Source: Marinifilum sp. D737 (lineage in GTDB: Bacteria; Bacteroidota; Bacteroidia; Bacteroidales; Marinifilaceae). Taken from it: 47,180 nt of DNA. The position numbers and the translations under genes were made by a program. The stretch lies in the NCBI RefSeq assembly GCF_026672275.1, contig NZ_JANQCD010000032.1, forward strand, positions 1 through 47,180, given 5' to 3'. The notes beneath the pieces were generated by a model. That model did no database searches and was not told the origin of the DNA. It saw nothing but the letters and a program-made list of their open reading frames with translations. This document shows positions 34,228-42,623 of this stretch, in pieces (within the stretch, counting starts at the first letter, position 1; each line of letters begins with the position of its first letter).

Positions 34228-36388
34228 AAGAACATTTGTTTTGCAGCATGACCAATCGGATTGTGGTGTTGCCTGCCTGCTCTCCATGGTAAATTATTAC
34301 AATGGCAACTCCAGCCTGGAAAAAATACGCGAGCTAAGTGGCACAACAAAAACAGGTACAAGCCTTTTGGGATTGTACCAGGCAGCCAATCAATTGGGTT
34401 TTGATGCAGAAGGTTGCGAAGCCAATATTAAAGAGCTGATAAAACATGCCCGGCCTGTAATTCTTCACCTGTTACTCGAAAATAACTTACAGCACTATGT
34501 AGTGTGTTACCAATACGAAAATGAAAAATTTGTTATTGGCGACCCCGGAAAAGGCATTGTACAGTACAACAATGAAGAACTGGAAAAAGTATGGAAATCG
34601 AAAGCCTGCCTGACTCTTGAACCCGGTGAAAATTTCACAAAAGCCAAAGACATTAAAAACAATAAGCTAAAATGGATTAAAAACCTTATAAAAGAAGATA
34701 TCAACATCCTGTCGGTTAGTATTGCCGTAGGAATAGCAATAGCTGTACTGGGAATGGTAATGGCTGTGTTTTCACAAAAACTGATTGACGAAATTCTCCC
34801 TTCCAAGGATTTGACCAAACTAATAATGGGAATCGTACTGGCTGTAATTTTACTTGTTGCAAGAGCAGGTTTATCAGCTGTGCGTCAATTTTTAATCATC
34901 ACCCAAAGTAAGGATTTCAATAACCGAATTATCGACCGGTTTTACAGTACCTTACTTTCCCTGCCAAAGCCATTTTTCGATACCCGTAAAATTGGAGAGC
35001 TAACAGCAAGGTTAAACGATACACGAAGAATTCAACAGGTAATCAGCCAAATTGCAGGCAACATTGTTATTGATGCACTAATTGCAATCATATCAATTGT
35101 ATTCCTTTGTATTTACTCTTTACAAACCGGAATAATAGCTATTGTTGGTCTTCCTCTGTTTTTTATTTTGGTATATCGTTTTAACAGGAAAATAATAGCG
35201 GCACAAAAAGAGGTAATGGTATCTTATGCACAAACCGAAAGCAATTACATCAGCACCATGCAGGGAATTTCGGATATCAAAAACTTTAACAAGCAGCGTT
35301 TTTTCGCATCCACAAACAAGATGATTTACGGAAGTTTCCAGGATAAAATATTTTCACTGGGAAGAATTAATATTAAACTTGGCTTGTTATCAGGTATAAC
35401 AGGTGTTTTGTTTCTTGGAGCCATTCTTGCCTACGGTTCTTACATGGTTTATGCTGATAATTTACAGCTAGGTGAGCTGATGGCCATTCTCAGCATTAGC
35501 TCAAGCCTGTTGCCTTCGGTCGCAAGTTTAGCATTGGTTGCAATCCCGGTTAACGAGGCCAAAGTTGCTTTTAACCGAATGTTTGAATTTGTTTCACTGA
35601 ACCCTGAACAGGAAGATTCCGGCCTTCAAATCCACAGGTTTGAATCTTTGGAAATTAAAAATCTCAATTTTCGCTTTCCCGGCAGAAAGCAATTGCTTAG
35701 CAATATCAACATCAGCCTGAGAAAAAATGAATTGATCTCAATCGTAGGGGAAAGCGGTTGCGGAAAAAGCACACTTTGCCAGGTTATGGAAAAATTTTAC
35801 CCCCGTGAAAGCGGGTCTATATTAATTAATGAACAATACGAACTAAATGAAATCAGTACAACAAACTGGAGAAGCATAGTTGGTGTTGTACCACAGGAGA
35901 TACATATTTTTAATGGAACGGTGCTCGATAACATCTGCCTGGCAAATGCAAACGAAGAGGCCGAACAGGCTTTGAAATTTTGCAAAAAATATGGCTTTCA
36001 TGATATTATTGAAACATTCCCTCAAAGCTATCTAAGCATTGTAGGCGAAGAAGGCATTAATTTATCAGGCGGGCAAAAACAGGTTATAGCACTGGCAAGA
36101 GCTTTATACAAAAAACCACAATTGTTAATTTTAGATGAAGCAACTTCAGCAATGGACCGCACAACCGAACTGTTTACTCTTCAGCTTTTGGAAAGGCTTA
36201 AAAAAGAGATTGCCGTTGTTTTTATTTCGCACCGCTTGCACATTCTTCACAATATAAGCAACTGCATATATATCATTGAAGAAAACACAATTAAGGCTAA
36301 AGGAAACCACCGGGAACTGATGAGTTTTAATAACCTGTATTCTCAATACTGGAAAAATATTGCCCATGTTCAACAGACTGTTATTTGA
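34205..36388 (+). CDS. C39 peptidase-containing ABC exporter
   Basis: 727 aa in three parts. The N-terminal C39 peptidase has catalytic C20 in QSDCGVACL, Q14, H97 in LQHYVV and D113 in IGDPGKG. The membrane domain has six helices between about 155 and 440. The ATPase has Walker A GESGCGKST (515-523), signature LSGGQ (620-624) and Walker B with D644-E645. Such proteins cut the leader after the double glycine and export the core. The gene overlaps its neighbours on both sides. An alternative start is Met4 at 34214. Confidence 0.95.
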   Translation: MKKMHNPERTFVLQHDQSDCGVACLLSMVNYYNGNSSLEKIRELSGTTKTGTSLLGLYQAANQLGFDAEGCEANIKELIKHARPVILHLLLENNLQHYVVCYQYENEKFVIGDPGKGIVQYNNEELEKVWKSKACLTLEPGENFTKAKDIKNNKLKWIKNLIKEDINILSVSIAVGIAIAVLGMVMAVFSQKLIDEILPSKDLTKLIMGIVLAVILLVARAGLSAVRQFLIITQSKDFNNRIIDRFYSTLLSLPKPFFDTRKIGELTARLNDTRRIQQVISQIAGNIVIDALIAIISIVFLCIYSLQTGIIAIVGLPLFFILVYRFNRKIIAAQKEVMVSYAQTESNYISTMQGISDIKNFNKQRFFASTNKMIYGSFQDKIFSLGRINIKLGLLSGITGVLFLGAILAYGSYMVYADNLQLGELMAILSISSSLLPSVASLALVAIPVNEAKVAFNRMFEFVSLNPEQEDSGLQIHRFESLEIKNLNFRFPGRKQLLSNINISLRKNELISIVGESGCGKSTLCQVMEKFYPRESGSILINEQYELNEISTTNWRSIVGVVPQEIHIFNGTVLDNICLANANEEAEQALKFCKKYGFHDIIETFPQSYLSIVGEEGINLSGGQKQVIALARALYKKPQLLILDEATSAMDRTTELFTLQLLERLKKEIAVVFISHRLHILHNISNCIYIIEENTIKAKGNHRELMSFNNLYSQYWKNIAHVQQTVI

Positions 36389-37616
36389 AGAAATATTCCA
36401 CTCCTTAAAACAACACAAGTTGCGTAATATTTTAACCGGCTTTGGTGTTGCCTGGGGAATTTTTATCCTAATCATCCTTTTGGGAGCAGGAGAAGGTTTG
36501 CACCAGGGGGTAATGAAATTATTTGGTGGTTTTGCACAGAATAGCTTTTGGGTTTACGGGGGGCAAAGCTCAATAAACTCAGAAGGGCAAGCTGAGGGAA
36601 AGCAAATCCTTTTTACCGATGAATTCATTGATCTTATCAAGAAAAGATATCGGGAGATTGAAAATATTTCTGTAGAATATTCTTTAGGTAATTTAAATGT
36701 AATCCATCAATACAAGTCAGGAATTTTCCCAGTTATTGGAATTAATAAAGGGTACTTTAAGATTAAACTGCTTAAAAATGAAAGCGGGCGCTTATTTAAT
36801 GTAAATGATTTTAATCATTGTAAACATGTAGCTGTAATTGGAGAAAAAGTAAGGAAAACACTATTTCCTAACTCAAATGCCATTGGCAATTCCATAAATA
36901 TAAATGGCAGCTTTTTTCTAGTGATTGGAATTTTAGAATCCGGGTCAATATTTAATCAAAATGATCAGAACAGTATTTTTTTACCCGTTGGAACTATAAA
37001 CAATAGCCTTTCTAAAACAGAACATTACACGAAGTTTGGTTTTACCTTAAAAAGCAATGTAAAAAGCCGTTCGTTTGAGTCTCTGTTTAAAAAATTCCTT
37101 GCCCGCAACTTACGTTTCGATCCTTTAGATGAAAAAGCAATATTCATCTTCAACTTCGAAGAACAGGTAAAGAGTTTCAATAAACTTTTTACTGTTTTAA
37201 AGGCTTTCCTTTGGTTTATCGGTGTCTGTTTCCTGATTAGCGGAATGGTAGGCATAGGCAATATCATGCTAATCATTGTTAAGGAAAGAACAAAAGAAAT
37301 TGGAATTCGAAAAGCAATAGGAGCAACACCCAAAAGCATTATTCAACTCATCCTCCTGGAATCAGTTGTGATAACTGTATTATCGGGACTTATAGGAATG
37401 ATATCGGGGATAGGCATCATACAACTGGGCAATCTCATATTAAATTTTACCAGTAATGATCCTGATTCGATTTTCACACAATTTACCATTAATATACCAA
37501 TGAGTATAGGAGCTTTGATTTTATTAATAATTACCGGCTGTTTGGCAGGATTGATTCCCGCAAAAAAGGCAGTGGAAATTTTACCGGCAAAAGCACTTAA
37601 TTACGGACAAATGTAA
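36366..37616 (+). CDS. MacB/FtsX-type permease of peptide locus
   Basis: 416 aa from the ATG at 36366; the upstream in-frame TTG at 36360 is less likely. It begins MFNRLLFEEIFHSLKQHKLRN, then the first helix (GVAWGIFILIILLGAGEG), a large periplasmic MacB-type domain (about 45-275), and three C-terminal helices in FtsX order (FLWFIGVCFLISGMVGIGNI, ERTKEIGIRKAIGATPKSII loop, LLESVVITVLSGLIG). There is no ATPase on the same chain or directly next to it. It may use the ATPase at 32291 or assemble as an adaptor-linked export part. It overlaps the exporter gene by 23 bases. Confidence 0.85.
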   Translation: MFNRLLFEEIFHSLKQHKLRNILTGFGVAWGIFILIILLGAGEGLHQGVMKLFGGFAQNSFWVYGGQSSINSEGQAEGKQILFTDEFIDLIKKRYREIENISVEYSLGNLNVIHQYKSGIFPVIGINKGYFKIKLLKNESGRLFNVNDFNHCKHVAVIGEKVRKTLFPNSNAIGNSININGSFFLVIGILESGSIFNQNDQNSIFLPVGTINNSLSKTEHYTKFGFTLKSNVKSRSFESLFKKFLARNLRFDPLDEKAIFIFNFEEQVKSFNKLFTVLKAFLWFIGVCFLISGMVGIGNIMLIIVKERTKEIGIRKAIGATPKSIIQLILLESVVITVLSGLIGMISGIGIIQLGNLILNFTSNDPDSIFTQFTINIPMSIGALILLIITGCLAGLIPAKKAVEILPAKALNYGQM

Positions 37617-37620
37617 TATC

Positions 37621-38700
37621 ATGAGTACAGGTTTTAAAATAATATTCTCGCTGGTTCTTCTTTCCATTATCGCTCTGGTGATTTACCTGAAAGTAGAGAA
37701 TAATACCAAATTGAAAAATACCGAAACAGAACAACCGCAAATTAAATCAATAAAAATTGAACGACTTATTTCCGGTGTTCTGGAGCCTGCCAGGGAAATT
37801 TCAATCAAACCACAACTGTCGGGAATACTGGATAAATTGTATGTTGAAATTGGAGATAAAGTTAAAAAAGGAGAACAAGTTGCAAGAATTAGGATTCTGG
37901 CAGATCCCAATAACCTGGAAATTTCTCAAAAGAATCTTAAAACATCATTCATCAGGTTACAAAATGAAAAGAAAAAATATGAACGCAACCAATCTCTTTT
38001 CAGGAAAAATATTATTCCGCTTGTAGAAATCGAAAAATCGGAAGAGACCTATCAACTGGCACAGGAGGAGTACAAGTCGGCTAAAATTCAACATGAAATT
38101 ATCCAACAAGGATTTTCAACAAAACAAAAAGAGGTTTCGAACATCGTAACTGCAACATCAAACGGAACCATACTTGAGCTACCATTGCGCGAAGGCTCTT
38201 CGGTTATTGAGAGAAACACCTACAACGAAGGAACAACAATAGCTGTGATTGCCGACCTTGAAAATCTAATCTTTAAAGGATTTGTAAACGAAAATGACAT
38301 CTTATACCTGGAGAAAAACAAATTGTTAAATGTGAACATTCCGGCCCTTCACAATTTTAAATCAAATGCAAGCTTATCAAGAATTTCGCCAAAGGGTAGT
38401 AAGCAAAACGGGATTATGAAATTTGAAATTGAAGCTAAAATCAAAATTTCAGATCAAACAAAAATGATTCGTTCCGGTTATAGTGCAATAGCCAATATTG
38501 TTTTACAGAGCAAAGATTCCATACTAACAGTTAGTGAACGAAATTTAATTTTTAAGGGAGATTCCTCTTTTGTAGAAATATTAACTAAAGATTATACAAC
38601 AGTAATGAAAGGGGTAAAAACCGGCCTGTCCGACGGCTTACGAATAGAAATACTGGAAGGATTAAGTGACAAGGACAGGGTAAAAGTGCAAAACAATTAA
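37621..38700 (+). CDS. Periplasmic adaptor (HlyD/RND-type) of peptide locus
   Basis: 359 aa. An N-terminal anchor (KIIFSLVLLSIIALVIYL) is followed by a lipoyl half (SGVLEPAREISIKPQLSG), a coiled-coil hairpin (about 100-165; KYERNQSLFRK, EEYKSAKIQHEI), the second lipoyl half (ATSNGTILELPLREGSSV) and a beta-barrel. It would bridge the inner membrane transporters to an outer-membrane channel. No TolC-like gene is present in the cluster, so a channel encoded elsewhere must serve. It starts 4 bp after the permease gene. Confidence 0.88.
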   Translation: MSTGFKIIFSLVLLSIIALVIYLKVENNTKLKNTETEQPQIKSIKIERLISGVLEPAREISIKPQLSGILDKLYVEIGDKVKKGEQVARIRILADPNNLEISQKNLKTSFIRLQNEKKKYERNQSLFRKNIIPLVEIEKSEETYQLAQEEYKSAKIQHEIIQQGFSTKQKEVSNIVTATSNGTILELPLREGSSVIERNTYNEGTTIAVIADLENLIFKGFVNENDILYLEKNKLLNVNIPALHNFKSNASLSRISPKGSKQNGIMKFEIEAKIKISDQTKMIRSGYSAIANIVLQSKDSILTVSERNLIFKGDSSFVEILTKDYTTVMKGVKTGLSDGLRIEILEGLSDKDRVKVQNN

Positions 38701-38715
38701 TTCCCGAACCTTAGC

Positions 38716-39246
38716 CTAATAACCTGAGTTCGATTCAACCAACAGGTAGCGATAAGCTTTATTTTTCCAGATTTCACCAGCATAATCGATATTAATACGA
38801 GGATGATGCGTAAAACTGCATTGTTGCCCGTCATCCTCAAGCCATAACCTTTCGGACAAAACTAAATCCTCTCCATAATAAGTCTTATCCAAATTTAGAA
38901 TTCGCCCTACTCTACCAGGACCATTTATTTTCTCTACTCCCCTAACCAAAATGGCTTGAGGTTTATTTACTGGTCCAGTTACAATATTAAGTAGCCAATA
39001 CATTCCATAAATCAAATATACATACACCAAACCACCTTCAGCATACATTACTTCGGTACGGGCTGTACGTCCCTTTGCCGCATGACATGCCAAATCTTCT
39101 TCACCTATATACATTTCAATCTCGGTAATTCTGAATTTTTCGATTTCTCCATCGGGTTTCCTGTGCACAATCAATTTCCCCATCAATTCTTCAGCAACTA
39201 ATTTAATGTCACGTGTAAAAAATTCTTTTTCCAATTTTTCTATCAT
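38716..39246 (-). CDS. Alkyladenine/3-methyladenine DNA glycosylase (AAG/MPG family)
   Basis: This 176-aa protein removes alkylated purines in base-excision repair. The family blocks are clear: FFTRDIKLVAEELMGKLIV, the catalytic-Glu segment ITEIEMYIGEEDLACHA, GRTARTEVMYAEGG, VYVYLIYGMYWLLNIV, and INGPGRVGR. The length is slightly under the usual 200 residues. It is convergent with the adaptor gene and only 15 bp from it, and there is no terminator between them. Confidence 0.92.
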   Translation of the reverse strand: MIEKLEKEFFTRDIKLVAEELMGKLIVHRKPDGEIEKFRITEIEMYIGEEDLACHAAKGRTARTEVMYAEGGLVYVYLIYGMYWLLNIVTGPVNKPQAILVRGVEKINGPGRVGRILNLDKTYYGEDLVLSERLWLEDDGQQCSFTHHPRINIDYAGEIWKNKAYRYLLVESNSGY

Positions 39247-39377
39247 CAGAATCTATTTCAAAATAAAACATTCCCAAAATAACAATTTCACATCTTACCA
39301 ACTGCATATCAAAGAATCAGAAATCATTTTGTATTAAAAAAAGAGCAAAAATTACAGGTGAAGCAAAAATTATTTCA

Positions 39378-39385
39378 TACTTTTG
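39378..39385 (+). promoter_or_regulatory. Orphan -7 element upstream of rplM
   Basis: TACTTTTG followed by CAG, as at the typA and rplM promoters. There is no TTG at -33 and no gene within 280 bp downstream. It may start a longer rplM leader or a small RNA. Confidence 0.4.
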
Positions 39386-39577
39386 CAGTGAAATTGTGAC
39401 GATGGGCTTTCTTGAGAACGAATCCCTCCCCAACATGTTGATTTGACTACCCTTAGCAAGTACCAAATTCAATACTGGGTAATATATCAATTTTGATTTT
39501 TTGATACACTTAATCACTCCACATCATCCCGATTATCCACAACTGGTTAAGTATCCATCAATTAATCAAGAAAAAAA

Positions 39578-39608
39578 TTGGTGTATTTGGGAGATTCTTG
39601 TACTTTTG
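39578..39608 (+). promoter_or_regulatory. rplM-rpsI promoter
   Basis: TTG (39578-39580), 20-nt spacer, TACTTTTG (39601-39608). It matches the Bacteroidota consensus and is 53 bases before the GTG start of rplM. Confidence 0.8.
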
Positions 39609-39661
39609 CAAGCCAATTTGGAATAATTGTATTAAAGTATTAATTATTAAAAGTTTTAGAA

Positions 39662-40117
39662 GTGGATACATTAAGTTACAAAACTGTTTCTGCTAACGAA
39701 GCAACTGCTAACAAAGAGTGGGTTGTTATCGATGCAGAAAATGAAGTGTTAGGTAGACTTGCTTCGAAAGTAGCTAAACTACTTAGAGGTAAATACAAGC
39801 CTAACTACACTCCTCATGTTGATTGTGGAGACAACGTGGTTATTATTAATGCTGAAAAGGTTCGTTTGACTGGAAACAAAATGACTGACCGTCAGTATTT
39901 CTCTTACACTGGACACCCAGGTGGACAAAGAATTAAATCTCCTGCTGACCTTATGGCTAAGCACCCTGAGAGATTGATTGAAAAAGCTGTAAAAGGTATG
40001 CTTCCTAAAAACCGTTTAGGTAGAAAGCTTTACACTAACCTTCACGTTTACGTAGGTGGTGAGCACAAGCACGAAGCACAACAGCCAAAGAAATTAGATT
40101 TAAACACTATTAAATAA
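39662..40117 (+). CDS. rplM: Ribosomal protein L13
   Basis: 151 aa from a GTG start. The beginning MDTLSYKTVSANEATANKEW is the normal Bacteroidota L13 N-terminus, which supports the GTG. The family blocks WVVIDAENEVLGRLASKVA, HVDCGDNVVIINAEK and GMLPKNRLGRK are present. It lies in the large ribosomal subunit and is followed after five bases by rpsI, the usual L13-S9 operon. Its own promoter is visible at 39578. Confidence 0.98.
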   Translation: MDTLSYKTVSANEATANKEWVVIDAENEVLGRLASKVAKLLRGKYKPNYTPHVDCGDNVVIINAEKVRLTGNKMTDRQYFSYTGHPGGQRIKSPADLMAKHPERLIEKAVKGMLPKNRLGRKLYTNLHVYVGGEHKHEAQQPKKLDLNTIK

Positions 40118-40122
40118 GAGGT

Positions 40123-40509
40123 ATGGAAGTAATTAATGCTATCGGACGTAGAAAAGCAGCAGTTGCTCGTGTATACGTTAGCGAAGGTAAGGGTCAGATT
40201 ACCATCAATAAAAAAGAGCTTAAAGAGTACTTTACTACCGGAACTCTACAATACATCGTTACTCAGCCATTAAACCTTCTTGAGGTTGCTGACAAGTATG
40301 ACATCAAAGTAAACCTTGATGGTGGTGGTGTAAAAGGTCAAGCAGAAGCACTTCGTTTGGCTATCGCTAGAGCTCTAGTAAAAATTGATGCAGAATCAAA
40401 ATCTGCTCTTAGAACTGCAGGTTTCATGACACGTGACCCTCGTGAGGTTGAGCGTAAGAAGCCAGGTCAGCCTAAAGCACGTAAAAGATTTCAATTTAGT
40501 AAACGTTAA
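40123..40509 (+). CDS. rpsI: Ribosomal protein S9
   Basis: 128 aa, the normal length. It ends with the characteristic KARKRFQFSKR tail that reaches the ribosomal P site. The family blocks NAIGRRKAAVARVYV and GGGVKGQAEALRLAIARAL are present. It is in the same operon as rplM, five bases after it. Confidence 0.98.
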   Translation: MEVINAIGRRKAAVARVYVSEGKGQITINKKELKEYFTTGTLQYIVTQPLNLLEVADKYDIKVNLDGGGVKGQAEALRLAIARALVKIDAESKSALRTAGFMTRDPREVERKKPGQPKARKRFQFSKR

Positions 40510-40517
40510 TGTTTTTG

Positions 40518-40577
40518 TGGCAGGTTTAGTATCTAAATTGTTAAGACTTCGTTTTTCGAACTACTTGACAATTGCCA
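40518..40577 (+). promoter_or_regulatory. Structured leader of rpsB
   Basis: Nested pairings are TGGCA/TGCCA (outer), AATTGTTAAG/CTTGACAATT (10 bp, one G-U) and TTCG/CGAA with a T5 loop. It ends 34 bases before the rpsB ATG and has no T tract, so it is not a normal terminator. Ribosomal protein operons often have such cis-acting leaders. Confidence 0.55.
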
Positions 40578-40611
40578 TAAAATGAATGTAAACGATTAAA
40601 AAAACAAAAAA

Positions 40612-41421
40612 ATGTCAAATACTACATTTGAAGAATTGTTAGAAGCCGGATGTCACTTCGGTCACTTAACAAGAAAATGGAATCCAAAAATGGCTCCTTA
40701 CATTTTCATGGAGCGTAACGGAATCCACATTATTGACCTACACAAAACAGCGGTTAAAGTTGACGATGCTGCTGCAGCATTAAGACAAATTGCTAAATCA
40801 GGAAGAAAAATTCTTTTTGTTGCAACGAAAAAGCAAGCTAAAGCTATCGTTTCAGAAAAAGTAAGTGCTGTAAACATGCCATATGTAACTGAGCGTTGGC
40901 CAGGTGGTATGTTAACTAACTTCCCTACTATCAGAAAGGCAGTTAAGAAAATGACTTCTATTGATAAAATGGAGTCTGATGGAACTTTAAACCACCTTTC
41001 TAAAAGAGAAAGACTACAGGTATCTCGCCAGAGAGCTAAGTTAGAGAAAAACTTAGGTTCTATTGCTGATCTGACCAGATTACCAGCGGCATTATTTGTA
41101 GTTGATGTAATGAAAGAATACATCGCAGTTAAAGAAGCTAACCGTTTGGGTATTCCTGTATTTGCTATGGTAGATACTAACTCAAGCCCGGAAGGTGTTG
41201 ATTTCGTAATTCCAGCGAATGACGATGCTTCTAACTCAATTTCTATTATCCTTGATAAAGTTACCGGAGCTATTAAAGACGGTTTAGCTGAAAGAAAAGT
41301 AGAGAAAGAAAAAGAATCTGCAGATAAGAAATCAGCTAAAGCTAAAAAAGCGACTAAAGCAGAAGCTCCAGCTGCACCAGAAGCCCCAGCTACTGAAGCA
41401 GGAAAGAATGATAAGGAGTAA
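40612..41421 (+). CDS. rpsB: Ribosomal protein S2
   Basis: 269 aa. The S2 core is complete (LLEAGCHFGHLTRKWNPKM, WPGGMLTNF, PAALFVVDVMKEYIAVKEA, PVFAMVDTNSSPEGVDFVIP), followed by a charged Lys/Ala tail (about 235-269) typical of Bacteroidota. It forms the rpsB-tsf pair with the elongation factor gene 30 bp later. A stem-loop leader precedes it. Confidence 0.98.
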   Translation: MSNTTFEELLEAGCHFGHLTRKWNPKMAPYIFMERNGIHIIDLHKTAVKVDDAAAALRQIAKSGRKILFVATKKQAKAIVSEKVSAVNMPYVTERWPGGMLTNFPTIRKAVKKMTSIDKMESDGTLNHLSKRERLQVSRQRAKLEKNLGSIADLTRLPAALFVVDVMKEYIAVKEANRLGIPVFAMVDTNSSPEGVDFVIPANDDASNSISIILDKVTGAIKDGLAERKVEKEKESADKKSAKAKKATKAEAPAAPEAPATEAGKNDKE

Positions 41422-41450
41422 TTTATTCACACAAAAAAATTCGATATATC

Positions 41451-42275
41451 ATGTCTATTAAAGCAGCAGACGTAGCCAAATTGCGTAAAGCAACTGGCGC
41501 AGGAATGATGGATTGTAAAAAAGCTCTTACTGAAGCAGAAGGAGATTTTGACGCAGCAGTAGAAATCATTCGTAAAAAAGGTATGGCAATTGCTAACAAA
41601 CGTGCCGACAGAGAAGCAACTGAAGGTGTTGTATTAGCAAAAGTTTCAGAAGACAAGAAAACAGGTGCTTTGATTACTTTGAACTGCGAAACTGATTTCG
41701 TAGCAAAGAATGAAAACTTTGTAGCTTTCGCTACTCAGATCCTTGATCTTGCTTTAGCAAACAAGCCAGCTGATTTGGAAGCTTTGAAAGCTTTGGAAAT
41801 GGATGGTAGAACAGTTGAAGCGCACGTTACTGAGCAAACTGGTGTTATCGGCGAAAAAATCGATTTGAGTACATACGAAACAATCGAAGCTGAAGCAGCA
41901 GTTGCATATATCCACGCAGGTAACAAATTGGCGACTTTGATTGGATTCAACAAAGAAGTTGAAGAACAAATGGGTAAAGACGTTGCTATGCAAGCAGCAG
42001 CTATGGCTCCTATTGCTATTAACGAAGAGGAAGTTCCTGCTGACGTTGTAGCTAAAGAGTTGGAGATTGGTAAAGAAAAAGCTCGTCTTGAAGGTAAGCC
42101 AGAGCAGATCCTTGACAAAATTGCTCAAGGTCGTTTAGGTAAATTCTTCAAAGAGGTTACTTTATTGAACCAAGACTTCGTAAAAGATGGTAAGAAATCA
42201 GTGAAGCAATATCTTGCAGATGCTGACAAAGACCTTACTGTTACTGCAATGAAGCGTTTTACTTTGAATGCTTAA
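41451..42275 (+). CDS. tsf: Elongation factor Ts
   Basis: 274 aa. It catalyses nucleotide exchange on EF-Tu. The N-terminal UBA-like block (AADVAKLRKATGAGMMDCKK) is present, with LNCETDFVAKNENFVAF after it and the C-terminal core. It is translated from the rpsB transcript and ends at a strong terminator. Confidence 0.97.
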   Translation: MSIKAADVAKLRKATGAGMMDCKKALTEAEGDFDAAVEIIRKKGMAIANKRADREATEGVVLAKVSEDKKTGALITLNCETDFVAKNENFVAFATQILDLALANKPADLEALKALEMDGRTVEAHVTEQTGVIGEKIDLSTYETIEAEAAVAYIHAGNKLATLIGFNKEVEEQMGKDVAMQAAAMAPIAINEEEVPADVVAKELEIGKEKARLEGKPEQILDKIAQGRLGKFFKEVTLLNQDFVKDGKKSVKQYLADADKDLTVTAMKRFTLNA

Positions 42276-42294
42276 TACAATTATTATTACATAT

Positions 42295-42326
42295 AAAAAG
42301 AGTTCCTTTTCGGAACTCTTTTTTTG
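42295..42326 (+). terminator. Intrinsic terminator after tsf
   Basis: The 12-bp stem AAAAAGAGTTCC/GGAACTCTTTTT has a 5-nt loop and a T tail. Confidence 0.95.
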
Positions 42327-42428
42327 TATCCAATTCATCTTAATTTCACTGTAATTACTTCAAAACAAGGCCAAATTACACTTGTTGGATACTGTATAAA
42401 TCAGAAAAGCAACAAACTATCAGTCACA

Positions 42429-42614
42429 AGCTGCAAGTTTTTTCCTAACTTGCCTCTTAAGATCCTGATCAAGGAATTGTTTTTAAAGAAATTATTGTGA
42501 ACCAAGGTGTTCAAAAATTCTTACATAAGAAAAGCTTGAAGCTGATAGCTTGAAGCCTGTAGCTAAAAAAATCAATAACCAAAGCTTGAGCCTCGAAGCT
42601 TGAAGCTTGCAGCT
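42429..42614. repeat. AGCT/GCTTGA repeat element upstream of pyrH
   Basis: AGCTGCAAG (42429-42437) and CTTGCAGCT (42606-42614) are inverse complements. Between them, near the right end, AGCTTGAAGC-like words recur about five times (42533-42608). The element stops ten bases before the pyrH ATG, so it forms most of the pyrH leader. No ORF is present. Confidence 0.65.
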
Positions 42615-42623
42615 GAATAAAAC

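Larger units (their letters stand above)
39247..39661. other. Intergenic region with two -7 elements
   Basis: About 415 bp between the glycosylase gene (minus) and rplM (plus). It contains the rplM promoter (39578-39608) and a second -7 element at 39378-39385 with no adjacent ORF. A 66-codon minus-strand ORF (39317-39517) has no protein-like features. No RNA gene is recognised here. Confidence 0.55.
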
